Origin: Plutella xylostella | Taxonomy: Eukaryota; Arthropoda; Insecta; Lepidoptera; Plutellidae | Assembly: GCF_932276165.1 (NCBI RefSeq) | Contig: NC_064005.1 | Location: 2,666,001-2,730,000, forward strand | Length of the DNA stretch: 64,000 nt | Direction of reading: 5' to 3' | Shown: positions 1 through 11,395 of the stretch, in pieces | Numbering within the stretch: the first letter of the stretch is position 1 | Layout: each line of letters opens with the position of its first letter | Made by a program: the position numbers and the translations under genes | Notes under the pieces: model-generated | The model's database searches: none | Told to the model about the DNA's origin: nothing | The model's input: only the letters and a program-made list of their open reading frames with translations

Positions 1-631
1 GCCGATCTCACGATAATTTCGCAACCGTCCCCGCATTCCCGCCTCTGACATTACCGCCTGCCCGGTATACTTTTAAATAATTACCCAATACTTGTGCGTT
101 ATTACATGTACATAAATAATATTCATTTCATTTTTATACGAGCGCCCGCCGCTACTCTTCGTTTCATCATCCCATATATTAAAAGAGGAATGCTATGTTC
201 GCAACAACCTTTCGTTCGTCTGCTATGTTCAACGAGATAATATAATAATGTGGGCTTTCGGAATTTATGCAAAGTCGTCGAATTTGATTAATGTGAGATC
301 AAAAGATTCGAAAGATAAAAAAACATATACTAAGTCTTTGCATCAAACGAGCGGCACGCGGCTTCAGCTACCCAACGTGCAGGGTTTGGTATGAATCTGG
401 TAATGGCGATAGTTAGAAATGCAACAATCAATGATGTCCAGGAATATGTGTCCCTTGGACTATTCTACCAGACACAAGCAACTTCGACAAGGAGGCTGCA
501 AAGCGCATACAACTCGGTTGGGTTGTATACGGGAAATTCGACACATATTCACCTATTCGGCTATTCATCCAAGCCTAAAGCCAAAGATAATCAGTGCGTC
601 ATAAACGATAGCGTATAGAACTGTATCGTCA

Positions 632-737
632 TCACGACCCATCACGTCCCACTGCTGGGGCACGGGTCCCCTTCCAATGAAGGAACTGTTTTAAGCTTAC
701 TCCACCACGCTGGCCTAGTGCGGGTTGGTGGACTGAA
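632..737. repeat. Interspersed repeat, copy 1 of 2 in the window
   Basis: A stretch including CCACCACGCTGGCCTAGTGC matches 32237-32345 in the same orientation, with shared blocks around CCCACTGCTG, CCTTCCAATGAAGGAA and GCGGGTTGGTGGA. The wording is familiar from lepidopteran non-LTR retrotransposon 3' regions, but the class is inferred from memory; the two-copy match is seen directly. Confidence 0.7.
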
Positions 738-3700
738 CTGTATCGTAACTATTCGTAACAAATAGAGTCGGTGATATGTTTCTTGCAATTAACCGCCGGA
801 TGCGAGCAGCCGAAGCGAGACTCCGCCCGACGTGTCGCCTAGTGCTCTAGCTCCCTTTTATCGATTGTGTGCAAGAGTAAATACAAGTCATATGTCAGTG
901 AGCATTAGGTTAATGTTGCATTAGCATGCGTGAATTAGTTTTATCGCTGGTTAGCGTGTTTAATGGTATCTTTTAGGTTTACTGGTCATTGGACGCCTAG
1001 GAGAACAACCTAGTTAGCATAGAAAAAGTAGGAACAACCATTAGGTGTGAACCTTCTCCATTATGTTGTGAAATTTTCCAATATACAGGGTGTAATATTA
1101 TCATTGGTCAGCGTGGGAAACTATTATGAAACTATAAGATAAGATGTCATTATTCATATTTCCAAAAACCATGTCATAGCTTTTAATTAAATGACCGAAG
1201 AAATTATGTAACTAAGTGTAAAAATGACATTTATCCATCTAGTCATACAAGATCTACATGATTTTAAGATATTTTTTTTAATATTTTGCTTACTGTAAAT
1301 GTTAACAGATAAGTCAGATAACGAAGTATAATCGGAGTATTTACCCACGGCCTTGTTGCCTTATTCCATTATTCTCCACTGGCACCTAATTATAGCACCA
1401 ATTACACACATTTATTGAAACATGGAAACTAGCCAATTCAGGAAACGTTGCGGTGTGAAGTGACGAAAAAAAAACAGCAACCGGTCGCGTTGCCGCCGCC
1501 GAAGCGAATTTGCGATTGAATATAATAATTGTAACACACGTCATGAGTCGTACAAATGTTGGCTCGAGTAGGTATTGTGCTTGTCAAGGTCATGGGCTTG
1601 AGGCTCCACCGGCCGCTTGGGTCGTAACTTTGCAAGTATGGGTCGCCGTAACAGACTAAATACTTGTGCATATATAATTGGGCAGCATCTATTAGCATAT
1701 CATCAAATCAATCATCATCATCAAACTTACTAATCTGCAGGCAGGTCAAGTCTAAGTTGAGGGAGAGAAGTTTACAATCGGATGTCTTTAAAGAAAATAC
1801 GATGTTATTATGTCACTTTTGGGGGCAAAGGAGTAATGACTATAGGGGTGAGAGTAGAGTAGTGTTAGAGTTGGTGAAGTTAGTACTTTCAAAGTTAGGG
1901 TGTTAAAAACTTAGAGCATGGGTGTAAAATCAGATCATTTTTGACTCCACTTAACAGGATTTACATGGACTTTTACTTGCATTTTAATATATATATTTTA
2001 GTAAAATGTTTACCCCAACACAACATATCCTCAGCCAGATACAATGCTTACACGGTGCCCGGGATCAGACAAAAGCTTTGCGCGCCTTGTAATTTGGTTT
2101 TACGTTACGGAGCGGAATATGGACGGAGCGGCCAGGCCGTGCAGGCGGTAGGCGCAATCCAATTTGTCCACTCGTGGACGCGGGAATCTAGTTACGCTGT
2201 CCTGCGCTGTTTTGTGTCCACGGGAATATGTTCAATCTTACTCTCTATCAATATGGATAGGCTAGGCAGAGCACATCCTAACCCTCACTTGAAGCCATCA
2301 CAAATTCTCATTTATAGCTTAAATACTTATTGGTTTAAACTAAATATAGATAATGGAATTCAATGTGTTGAGCAGCAATGGGAAGGTTTTATATCACACC
2401 ATGTGTGGATCGGTTTAAAACTTAGTGAGTGTGTGATGTGGCGCTTGCGGCCGCCGCGTCCGCCCGAGCGCGCCGTAGTAACGTAATAAGTAGGACCGGT
2501 ATTGTTAATTGCCAACTGTTATGTTGGCATAGCTTTTTGTTCTAAATGTTGGCGACACTGGACAAAAGATCCATTTCATTTGCGTGGAGAGGAACACTTT
2601 TGTTCTTTACGACGCGGTTTTACGGTGACGAAAAATTATAACACTGAAGAAGGAGAAACTTCTTAATACCGTTTAGGTTATGAGGACTTTTTTTGGCTAA
2701 TGATTACAGTGAATAAGGCTAAGGTAGCGACGCGACGTCGTAAGCGGATTAAATTTACGTTTTGTTTCGACATGCATTCCTCATCCACAGACGTTTATGG
2801 GGTCATTAACATTCAACCTGTACCTCGGTCACCGCAGACGCCGAGGCAATGATACGACCCCGAATCAATGGGTGTGTACATTGCGTGCGGTGCGTCAAGT
2901 CCCCCGTACACACTCACGCTGTGAAACCGCAATATAAAATGAATCAATCCGTAACACCGAATGAAGCCAACCTCCAACTTGCCAAACGTTCCCGCCCTTG
3001 CACGTGCCTTTTCATTTCACCAAATTCCAACTTTTTTGTTTTTAGTAACTAAACCGTGCCACCCTGCACATGCGTTTATATTCTGTTATCTTTTGACGAT
3101 CGGATTCTTAAAGTTACGTCTTTCTTTACTATTCTTTGTGCCTTGCTTACCCTTCGTTGACTCGAGAAGGTTCTCACAGTGGGGTGACAGTTTGTTACTT
3201 AGAACCTTGTTACACGGAGCCCACGTCGTGTCATTAGAGGGCGTGAATATTTAACTAGAGCTGGCGGGCTCGGCCGCGGTTTCGCTCCGATCCCGCCGCT
3301 CGCCCCGGCGTGATAGGACTGTTGGGATTACCGCCTCATTGAATTAATTCTCCTTTTATACGTCGCAAGCGCTAGTGTTTTCTGTGGCCAGTATGCAAGA
3401 TAGTATGGTGAACTCTACAACTCTATAACCAGCTATAACCGTTGGTAGTTGAAAAGACATCTATGCATAATAATGAAGGCAACCGGAAATGTTTCGGATG
3501 CCACAAGGCAACAAGCTTCCTATCCCGTCACCCCCAAGCCCAGAGCTAGGAGAGCAAGCCGAGAGCAAATTAATTCGAATGCAATAACGGCGTGCTTTGT
3601 TTACGCTACCACGCTTGGGGGGGGGTCATTCCGCGCCCGAAAGTCGCACCCGCGATGTGGAGAACAGTCATATCCTATCGATTTGTTAAGATGGTGCGCG

Positions 3701-4458
3701 GGGGGTGGCGAGGGGGGCGGCGCGGGAGGGGGGAGGCTCCGCGCAGCGTGCAGCGCTGTTGCACCTGTCCGCGCTAACCGCGACACACGCCGATGCTAGC
3801 GACACCACCACACTACTTCCGAAGTGCCCTTTACGATACACCGTACGCCAATCAATGTTGGCTCGGCCATGTGTTAACAGACGTGTGCCTCCATGCCCGG
3901 AGCAACCTGCATGTTAAGCAGGCCCAATGTTTGAACTGTACAGTCCTTGAATGCAGCTCGTAAAAGCAGCGTGAGAATTCGGCGTATTATTCGATAATTT
4001 TAGTTGTAACTGGCAATATAAAGTTTAAATATCAATCTCTGTCTCGCCCTTCGACGCCCTGATCCCCGGTGACCGCGCCGCCGTCGCCTCAAGGTCGTAG
4101 ACGAGGCCTATTGAAGGACTTGTATTCTACCCCGCGTCTAACCACCGAATAAACAAGCTATTTTAGGAATCACGCTCGTTTGATTACTAAGTAATAATTT
4201 TGCGCTGGTATTTTTTATTTTGAATAAAAATTACAAGAAAATTGTCTGCTGCGATGTTTGTAGAATTTGCTGTTAGGAGACGAAATGCTTCACATGAATT
4301 TTGAAATCAAAATACAGACAAAGAACTCAACTAAGCACCATGCACACCTTTTATACAAATGTAAAATAATCGCATAGCGGAAGCCATGATACAAAGTAAC
4401 TCCCCTAAGTTATAAATAGCAAATATCGGGGTTCGCCCTTAGATACATCCATACCCGT

Positions 4459-4490
4459 GACAGAGCATTATCCTAATTGAATGCTCTGTC
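4459..4490. repeat. Perfect 11-bp hairpin
   Basis: GACAGAGCATT at 4459-4469 is the exact reverse complement of 4480-4490, with a 10-base loop. No run of T follows, and it lies in non-coding DNA, so no terminator role is claimed. Confidence 0.6.
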
Positions 4491-4947
4491 GCAAAGTGTT
4501 CGCATCCGCACATTACATAGACTTAGATTAGTGCCACTCCATCGCGCAATGAAATATTATTACAATAACAATATTTTCATTTTAAGCAGCATTTTTTAAA
4601 TTCTGTTTTGGATAGCTTTCTTTGCTTATCCTCCTTGTTTTGTAAAAGCAATTTGTAGCATTTTTTAAACATGATTTTAGTTCATAATTCAAAAAAGTTA
4701 TTCTCTCATTTAACTTTTTTAAGTAACACCCTGTATTCATAATTATTTAATGACAAGTTGACAACTTATCCAATGTATTACCATATAAATTCGAAAATAT
4801 GTAAATGTATCCCGGGCTGGCTGTGGCAAGTCAAAATGTACCTTTGTATCCTTCCGATCCAACAGTTACATTACGTTTACGTTTCACGAATCTCGCGAAC
4901 AAAACTAGTTATTTAATTAATCATCATCATAGATAGCATAATTTATT

Positions 4948-5110
4948 TATTTATTTTAACACTTTATTGTACACAAAAACATAAATACATAACAATTGAT
5001 AAACACAGTAAAATCATACAATGGCGGGCTTATTGCCAAAAAGCAATTTCTTCCAGCCAACTTTTGTTGGTGGATAAAAGAGTTACTTATAATTCCATCT
5101 ATAACATTCA
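4948..5110 (-). repeat. LINE-type 3' tail, minus orientation
   Basis: Read on the minus strand, this ends in a poly(A)-signal-like tail (TGTGTACAATAAAGTG). It shares an upstream block on ketto-like spacing with the pair at 60716-60965: a GCAATAAG/GGCCGCC-type segment and a TGGAAGA segment about 90 bp before the tail. It looks like a 5'-truncated non-LTR retrotransposon. Family assignment is tentative. Confidence 0.5.
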
Positions 5111-5372
5111 AAGACACAAATCTCCATGCTATGCTCATGAGCTGAGAGCATTTTTCATTACCACATTACTTCCCTTATTATAATTTTGTTTCGTTGTGTG
5201 TTTAATATAGATTTTTTGAAGGTTTTATCTATTTACTCTCATGTCGACTGTAACCCCGGAGGGGTAGTCAGAGGTGACTCGCAAGCAAGCCCATCCAGTT
5301 TTTCCCATTGCATTTGTACGCACGTAAACAAATCCATCGACATGTAAACATTAACTGTATGTGTTGTTCCAG

Positions 5373-5480
5373 TGGCCCAGTCCGAAGACTCGCCGGTGGC
5401 TATGAAGCTGAAGAAGATGTGGCTAAAAACTCCGGTGGGCGAGGAGCAGGCCGCCCAGGCAGTGTTGGACCCCGCGTTAG
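5373..5480 (+). CDS. Probable internal exon of the MTA1-like gene
   Basis: A polypyrimidine tract and AG end at 5372 and a GTAAGC donor starts at 5481. Of the three frames, the one read after two leading bases is open with sensible composition (contains MKLKKMWLKTPVGEEQ and QAVLDPAL). It ends in phase 1, exactly what the next secure MTA exon at 20000 needs, so the join reads DPALASIEEDQ. The segment is not alignable to vertebrate MTA1 from memory; it would fall in the variable insert inside the BAH domain. The exon is GC-rich like other MTA exons and unlike its flanks. The assignment to MTA rests on strand, phase and position. It could instead belong to an unrelated transcript inside the intron. 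Confidence 0.55.
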
Positions 5481-7879
5481 GTAAGCACCCGTCTGCTAAG
5501 CCCGGCACTGGCAGGTTACTCTAGCTAAGGAAAAACTAAGTTTCCTAGCGCTGCTGGAGTCCTACGTCCTACGTCGTTTTACTAAACGTAGCGATGCTAT
5601 GAAAATACTCGCTCGTTCGTTTTTTGTCAAAATAGAGTAACCCTCCAGATACCGTATTTCTAGAATTGTCTTAAGTGATGAGATTAAATCTGTTGATTGC
5701 AGCAGGATTTGCTGTTATTGTTTTTTTTTTTTAGCTTTAGGAGCTTTTTAGATGAAAATGACTGAAATCAACATACTAATAATAACATACTAAAGTAATG
5801 ACTAAATTTAACTTTTATTTACATGTTTTTCTTACTCATCATAGTTGGTATAAAAAAATCTACTTTATCTAAATACATGATTTTCTTTATTTTCCTACTG
5901 GCATTACTGGCAACTCTTCTACGACTCACAGGTCCGCGTACACTGGTCCACTTCGATACCTCGCCTCGTTCATTTTACGTTGCGGTTGTGACGCTGGCCG
6001 CCCGAGCTTGGTTTGACAAAGTGGTTTGGTGGATTCGAGTGTAAAATGCACATTTTATTTGTTTCACATTTTATTAGCTTGATAAAATGAATATTTAATT
6101 AATTTGCATCTCTAGGTTTTGTTTTTACTTTTATTCATATTTTTTTCCTTATAGGATCTCTTTGTTGCTCGTCTGTCTTTTCAATACTCGATACTCTTTA
6201 ACTTGAGAACACGTTGAGATCATCATCAGCCCTCTATCGGCCACTCTTGGTGTTAGGTATAAGCCTCCTTTTATTTACGTCAACTTTTGTAGTTCTGTGC
6301 CTCTCTTGTCCATTGCATCCTCACAACCTCGCTCATGTCATATCACCATCTAGCAGCTGTTCCATGCCTACAGCTCTCTGCTCCGTGGTGTTATTACATT
6401 AAAATGTCAACCCATATGAACGGCCCAACTGAAATTCAATTTCACTTTCATTGCGTACTCTAGTTTTAACCATGACAGTGTTGAAACTGATTCTTTCGCA
6501 CCTGAGTGTGACGTTGTTAACACAATAACACTTCTGCTAATTTCATCGTAAACCCAACAGGTTTTCAATATTGACTACTGAAATATGTATTGCGGGATTC
6601 GGTATGCTTTTATAGCGCATTAATGCAGTTGGAAATTATTCGTTTATCGTCGTTATAGTCGTATGTATCATTATACATTTAAATGGCATCAGGACTTGGT
6701 ATAGTTAATGTCTTCACAGCTCTAGGATCAGTCCGCGATGCCGATGGGAACAGTAGGTATATTTGTGTTTTTTTTTAATTTTTTAAAAAGAGAACATCCC
6801 GACGTACTTCAGGTCGACGACCATCGCCACTAATGGTACCTATAATGTGACCAACTATGGACCAATAAAGGCAGCTTAAGGCTAGAGAAACGGAAGCAGG
6901 ACCATCAATAAACAAAAAAAAAAGGTGCTAGATAAAATTGAGGCAGATTTTCATGCTCTATGTAATTTTTTCGTAAACTTTATAAGTTACTGCATATTCT
7001 ATTTCTTTATAATATTATGAGTAAGTATTTTGTTAAATGTAATTTAGTTTTCCATACTTTACACTTGCATTAACACATCAACAGGTTCACAAATATTCAT
7101 ATTTGTCGCCGGTTCATCACTGTAATTTGTCAATGCGATTGAAATGTACTTTTTGTGGAGAATTGTGCCACGGCGGCGCGGCAGTATGATGTCATCGATT
7201 TAATTGCGGCGCCGCTCATTACCAACATTAAAACGGCATTTATTTCTGCCCATGCCTGAATAAATATCAATAACTTCAGGCCTCAAACAATTTCGGTTAA
7301 GTGTTATTCGACCGAAAGCAATGTTGGGTTCGGCAATCGGTTTGATTTGAATCCAAGTTAAGTGCAGTTTCGGTGAATCTTTCCGCGGTTGGAGATCACA
7401 GTGCGTGACGTGTTGTGTGAGCATATAGTTGATGGCGGACACACACACATGCAGAGAGGCGGATAGGTCGGTGCGAGCCGTGCCGTGTACTGGTCGTTAA
7501 TGGTAGCGGCGGCGGCGGCGGCGGTACGCGAGTGGAATAACCTATAATTAGATGCGTGGCGTACACCACTCCTCGGCGGTAGATGTCTCGCTCGCTTTTG
7601 CCATCCGCTTCCCCGTTTCATGCAAAGCAGTTGCCCAAATTACGTATGTTTGTCAACACTAATCAAGATGGCATGCTTTCATGCGAGTGGGCTGTGTGTC
7701 CAGCGGACATACACTTCAATTTCATAAAAGCTTCGTACTCGATACTCAATACTCGGACAAGGCCTTTTGTTGTCAGACAAAATTCCGGCTTTAGCGAATG
7801 GCATTTTGAAAATCAACAGGACACCCTGTGGGGACGGGGATAGATTTGCAGGAATGCTAGGGGGGTAGATCTCGCGTAT

Positions 7880-8440
7880 CGGGTGCCGTGATAAGTGACG
7901 CCTATCAGTCAGTGTGTAGGTGCAGGTGTGGGTAGCGAGCACAATGCGGGGAGGCGCCCGCAGCCGGCGGGTTCTTCCGGCGTGCGTGCCGCTCGCTGCA
8001 GCTCTCCTCAGCGGCCGATAATTTGATTGGGCCCGGGCTGTCACCTATGCGCCGCAGTCGCCCGGCCGTCGCTCGCCGGCTATCGATTAGAGCCCTCGCC
8101 CCCTGCCCGCCCCTCGCCTCCCGCGAACCGGATCTCGTCACGCCGCCATTGTGTACCCGCGACGCTTAAACGCATTCGTTTCTCCCGATGCGAAAACGAC
8201 GCATTCCTTCCGCGCGCCGCCCCCCGCCCCGCGCCCCGCCGCCCCGCTCCCCGCGGCACGCCAGCGCCGCACCACCGGCCGGCACCGGGCCAGTGTCACA
8301 CTCCACTGTAAACACTCCCTCACTCGACGATAACGCGACCAGTGTTACAGTAATCGACAGATTGGGCTCGTCCCGTTTATGGCGTGGAGCTTTAAAACTT
8401 TTTATACAGAACATAAAAATTTAGGTGCCACCTAAAAAGC
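7880..8440. other. GC/CpG-rich block in a long intron, possible regulatory region
   Basis: This roughly 0.5-kb block is far richer in G, C and CpG than the DNA on both sides. Several overlapping frames are open only because of the base composition, and they read as Pro/Arg/Ala-rich translations without motifs. I see no convincing exon with acceptor and donor. It may be an alternative promoter or enhancer of the MTA-like gene, or simply a local composition island. A smaller block with a GGC repeat lies just upstream at 7505-7525. Confidence 0.35.
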
Positions 8441-8733
8441 GGTCGCACGGCTTCGGTGTCAAGGTCGATTGTTGAACGGTAGAAATAAATACGACTGTAC
8501 GAATTAAATTTAATGCTAATTTGAATGAAATCCGCGTTGATTTTGAATAAAGGCTTGTAATAAAAATGTTTAAAATTAACTTATCGCTATTATTTGGCCA
8601 CGTGGTCCTGTTTCATTAATCAGCACCCAAAAGCTTTATCTACGACTTTTACTTAATCGTTTCAGATTTAAAAACGTTAAATGAGAATGTTGCAAGCGTG
8701 GAAGACACAAAGGTGGCGCTTTAGCGTACATTC

Positions 8734-9296
8734 GACGACCGAATGGCGTAGTGGTTAGTGACCCTGACTACTGAGCCGAAGGTCCCGGGTTCGATTCCCG
8801 GCTGGGGCAGATATTTGTTTAAACACTGATATTTGTTCTCGGGTCTTGGGTGTTGATTATTATTATTATTAAACTCTTTATTGAACAAAATAAATTGTTA
8901 CAAAGGCGAACTTAATGCTAGCAGCATTTTCTACCAGTTAACCTTTGGTGATGTTGAAAAAGTGATTGGTAGTGCTTACGATAGAAGATGGTCTAAATTG
9001 AATACCTAACCAAAATATTAATATAACTATACCAATACAATCTAAGTAAATAATTATATACATGATACATACATACATATATTACATACATACACATATA
9101 CATACATAAACTTAAAATTACTATCATCATCATCATCACATAGATAGGGATCAGTTAAGCTGAATGTTCTGCTTGATATTTATATTTAGTATCTATCTAT
9201 CTATGTATTTGTGTAGATATATCAGCTGTCCGACACCCATAACACAGGTTCTGCCTAGCTTGGGGTCGGATGGCCGTGTGTGAGATGTCCCCACAT
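8734..9296 (+). mobile_element. tRNA-derived SINE, split by a nested insertion
   Basis: The head (8734-8813) has RNA polymerase III promoter boxes: box A TGGCGTAGTGG and box B GGTTCGATTCC. The body resumes at about 9172 with the tail shared by the other copies (GTATTTGTGTAGATATATCA, then GGGGTCGGATGGCCGTGTG) and ends near 9296. Comparison with the uninterrupted copy at 46707-46955 shows that 8861-9171 is inserted sequence. The five bases TTGAT occur at both junctions and may be a target duplication. Confidence 0.8.
8861..9171 (-). mobile_element. LINE/SINE-type tail nested in the SINE
   Basis: Read on the minus strand it ends with TTTGTTCAATAAAGAG and carries the TGGTAGAAAATGCTGCTAGC block also found in the tails near 11342-11395 and 27490-27530. 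An AT-rich simple-sequence part with CATACATA and ATCATC repeats forms the other side. It interrupts the SINE at 8734-9296, so it is the younger insertion. Confidence 0.6.
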
Positions 9297-10350
9297 ATTT
9301 ATTTATTTTATTTTATTATTTATTCATGAGGTGTAAGCTTGTAACGACCGCGCCGCGCCTCGTTCACACGCCACCCGTGCACTGAACATCGACATAACCT
9401 TTGATCAAAGACATCGCTTCTTCATCTAGTTTGATTGAACAACTGAAATAAACTCACGTATTTGCTTTGATATGTGCTGTTTTTATAACATCATCATCAG
9501 CCCGTAAATGGCACAACACACTCCTCTGCCTCCCTGATCCAGTCAATACCGACCACCTCCATTTCACCTGTCTAAGGCTCCCTACGCACAGGCAGGAGGC
9601 TTGCTTAGCGCCTAGCCGTAGCCTAAGGCCGTCATTCCAGTGAGCGAGGCCGTCCAAAGTAGCAGCTGATAAAGCTCTAGCCAAGTATCTCTGCTATCAA
9701 ATCTTTTTAGCAGTTGCTAGAAAGGCATATCCTGAGCGACGGCCACCTGAAATGGTCCTCAACAGCATGCGGCACCGTCTTGCTTCATCATTCATCACAC
9801 TGACGGACGCAGCCAGATAATACATACAATATACCAGATAAGCTCACTTCAACACACACGGCACAACAAAAGTTAGTCCCAAGATTTATACTAACAAAGC
9901 ATAATGTCAAACCACTTCAGAATTACAGAGCTCATTTCAGTTCTCAGCTCCATTTCAGAATTTATGTTTGTGATATAGTAACATATTGTTCATGATATTA
10001 CGAAGTAATAAAGTAAAAGGTTTACCCTTACTAGATACATTAGAAAATTGTGAGTCTTCCATATTACGCGAAGACATTAGCGAGTATACTTACACGAACA
10101 CTCGGCAAAAGAGATCCACACCCAATGCGGTTTCATCTTAATAGTGACAGGTGAAAAATAAATGAATTGAAGAATATTTATTAGATTATGTATTAGATAC
10201 ATAGGTACCTGGTCATGAGTGCTTTCGAGTCTTGTCAAATCAAGCATAAGTGGGCCTATCATATCACAGGCTTACATGGCAATTCGATACTACACAAACA
10301 TGGAAAAAAAACAGCACCAACTTAGTAACTTTTGGACCTAAAATTTTCAC

Positions 10351-10403
10351 CTTACATTTGACAGTGATAGTTGACGATACGCAACGTTAACGGAAGTTCG
10401 AAA
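10351..10403. repeat. About 50-bp dispersed repeat, copy 1
   Basis: The core GTTGACGATACGCAACGTTA, followed by ACGGA and GTTC, recurs in the same orientation at 57550-57601, with differences only in the flanking few bases. The high identity over a short length between two unrelated introns marks an interspersed element fragment of unknown class. Confidence 0.65.
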
Positions 10404-10869
10404 ATCTTGTAATCGCTGCACAGTAGATTTTAGTACAAGTCGCAAAGGCGTTGGTGGTGAGGGTAGGTACGTATCTCTTTTGCTGACTGTAACTATCAAT
10501 CCTGCTCATACTCATACTACACATCATCTTAATGTAGTCTTCGACTTCAACGCGCAACGCCACGGATTCGTAATGAATTCTTTTGTTGTATATGGACGAT
10601 TTGATGTCAATTTCCTCTTTAATAATCCCCTAATACTTATGATGGTCAAATAATGCTGTACCTAACATTAACCTGTAAAATAAAGCGACAGTTCATACGA
10701 ATAAGATAAACACTCCCGAACAATGAAAAAGTTCCAGTGGCCATAGCACGAAATTGCTTCTAAACGTAAATATTTTAATCAAATTCTAAATTGAAAAAAA
10801 ATTGGCTTCATTTGGTTTCGATATTTTGTAAGTGGATCTTTTTCATTTCTCTGTGTATCAAATACAAGG

Positions 10870-11155
10870 AATTCTATTTATTTATTTATTTAATTCTTTA
10901 TTGCACAAATCCTAATCCTAACTAATATTATAAATGCGAAAGTAACTGTGTCTGTCTGTCTGTCTGTCTGTTACTCTTTCGCGCCAAAACTACTGAACGG
11001 ATTTGAATGAAATTTGGTATACATAGGGTCTAGACCCTGGGAAAGAACATAGGCTACTTTTTATCCCGGAATTCCCACGGGAAAACTTTTTAAGGCGAAG
11101 CGGAGCGCGCGGGAACAGCTAGTCCTAACTAATATTATAAATGCGAAAGTAACTG

Positions 11156-11190
<35 letters not shown>

Positions 11191-11395
11191 TACTCTTTCA
11201 CGCCAAAACTACTGAACGGATTTGAATGAAATTTGGTATGCATACGGTCTAGACCCTGGGAAAGAACATAGGCTACTTTTTATCCCGGAATTCCCACGGG
11301 AAAACTTTTTAAGGCGAAGCGAAGCGCGCGGGAACAGCTAGTATATAATAAATGCACAAAAGGTGGGCTTAATGCTAAGAGCATTTTCTATTCAA
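10870..11395 (-). repeat. LINE/SINE tail interrupted by two TC...CTAG elements
   Basis: The flanks of the tandem element pair join into one minus-strand tail: 11342-11395 carries the AGAAAATGCTCTTAGCATTA block and 10870-10915 the TGCAATAAAG end. The same order occurs uninterrupted at about 27485-27560. This tail was therefore present before the pair inserted. Confidence 0.55.
10916..11341 (+). mobile_element. Two tandem non-autonomous Helitron-like elements
   Basis: Two head-to-tail copies (10916-11122 and 11123-11341) each begin TCCTAACTAATATTATAAAT and end GCGCGCGGGAACAGCTAG. The outer junctions are A before TC and T after CTAG, with no target-site duplication, as expected for Helitrons. 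Each holds a GTCT microsatellite (five repeats in copy 1, about eight in copy 2) and the two differ otherwise by only a few bases. No coding capacity. The Helitron label rests on the termini; a MITE origin is the alternative. Confidence 0.65.

Larger units (their letters stand above)
1..5372. other. Non-coding sequence at left edge, probably intron of the MTA-like gene
   Basis: No exon could be supported here. The sequence is AT-rich with scattered GC-rich patches (about 2440-2480, 3260-3320, 3620-3790, 4040-4100). An open frame of 181 codons at 1941-2486 has no recognisable motif and biased, AT-driven composition, so it is not called. A repeat lies at 632-737, a perfect hairpin at 4459-4490 and a LINE-type tail at 4948-5110. 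I looked for the conserved N-terminal BAH start of MTA proteins in this stretch and did not find it, so that exon is probably left of the window. Confidence 0.5.

Noticed and set aside
1941..2486. 181-codon plus-strand open frame
   Set aside because: No domain, no splice context, frame kept open by chance across a composition change; no repeat or family match recognised.
5823..6044. Hydrophobic 73-codon frame
   Set aside because: Arises from a T-rich intron; no splice or promoter context.
8738..8813. Possible genuine tRNA gene (also at 12950-13025, 46710-46790 and 27322-27395)
   Set aside because: Boxes A and B are present, but the same head with the same tail recurs five times in the window and no clean acceptor stem pairing was seen, so these are SINE heads.
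9454..9684. 76-codon minus-strand frame as a gene
   Set aside because: Part of a repeat-rich stretch; the translation loosely resembles a LINE end but lacks the AYVQQW signature, so it is left unassigned.
10955..11190. CRISPR or satellite-like array of GTCT repeats
   Set aside because: A tetranucleotide microsatellite that belongs to the Helitron-like elements; no spacers.
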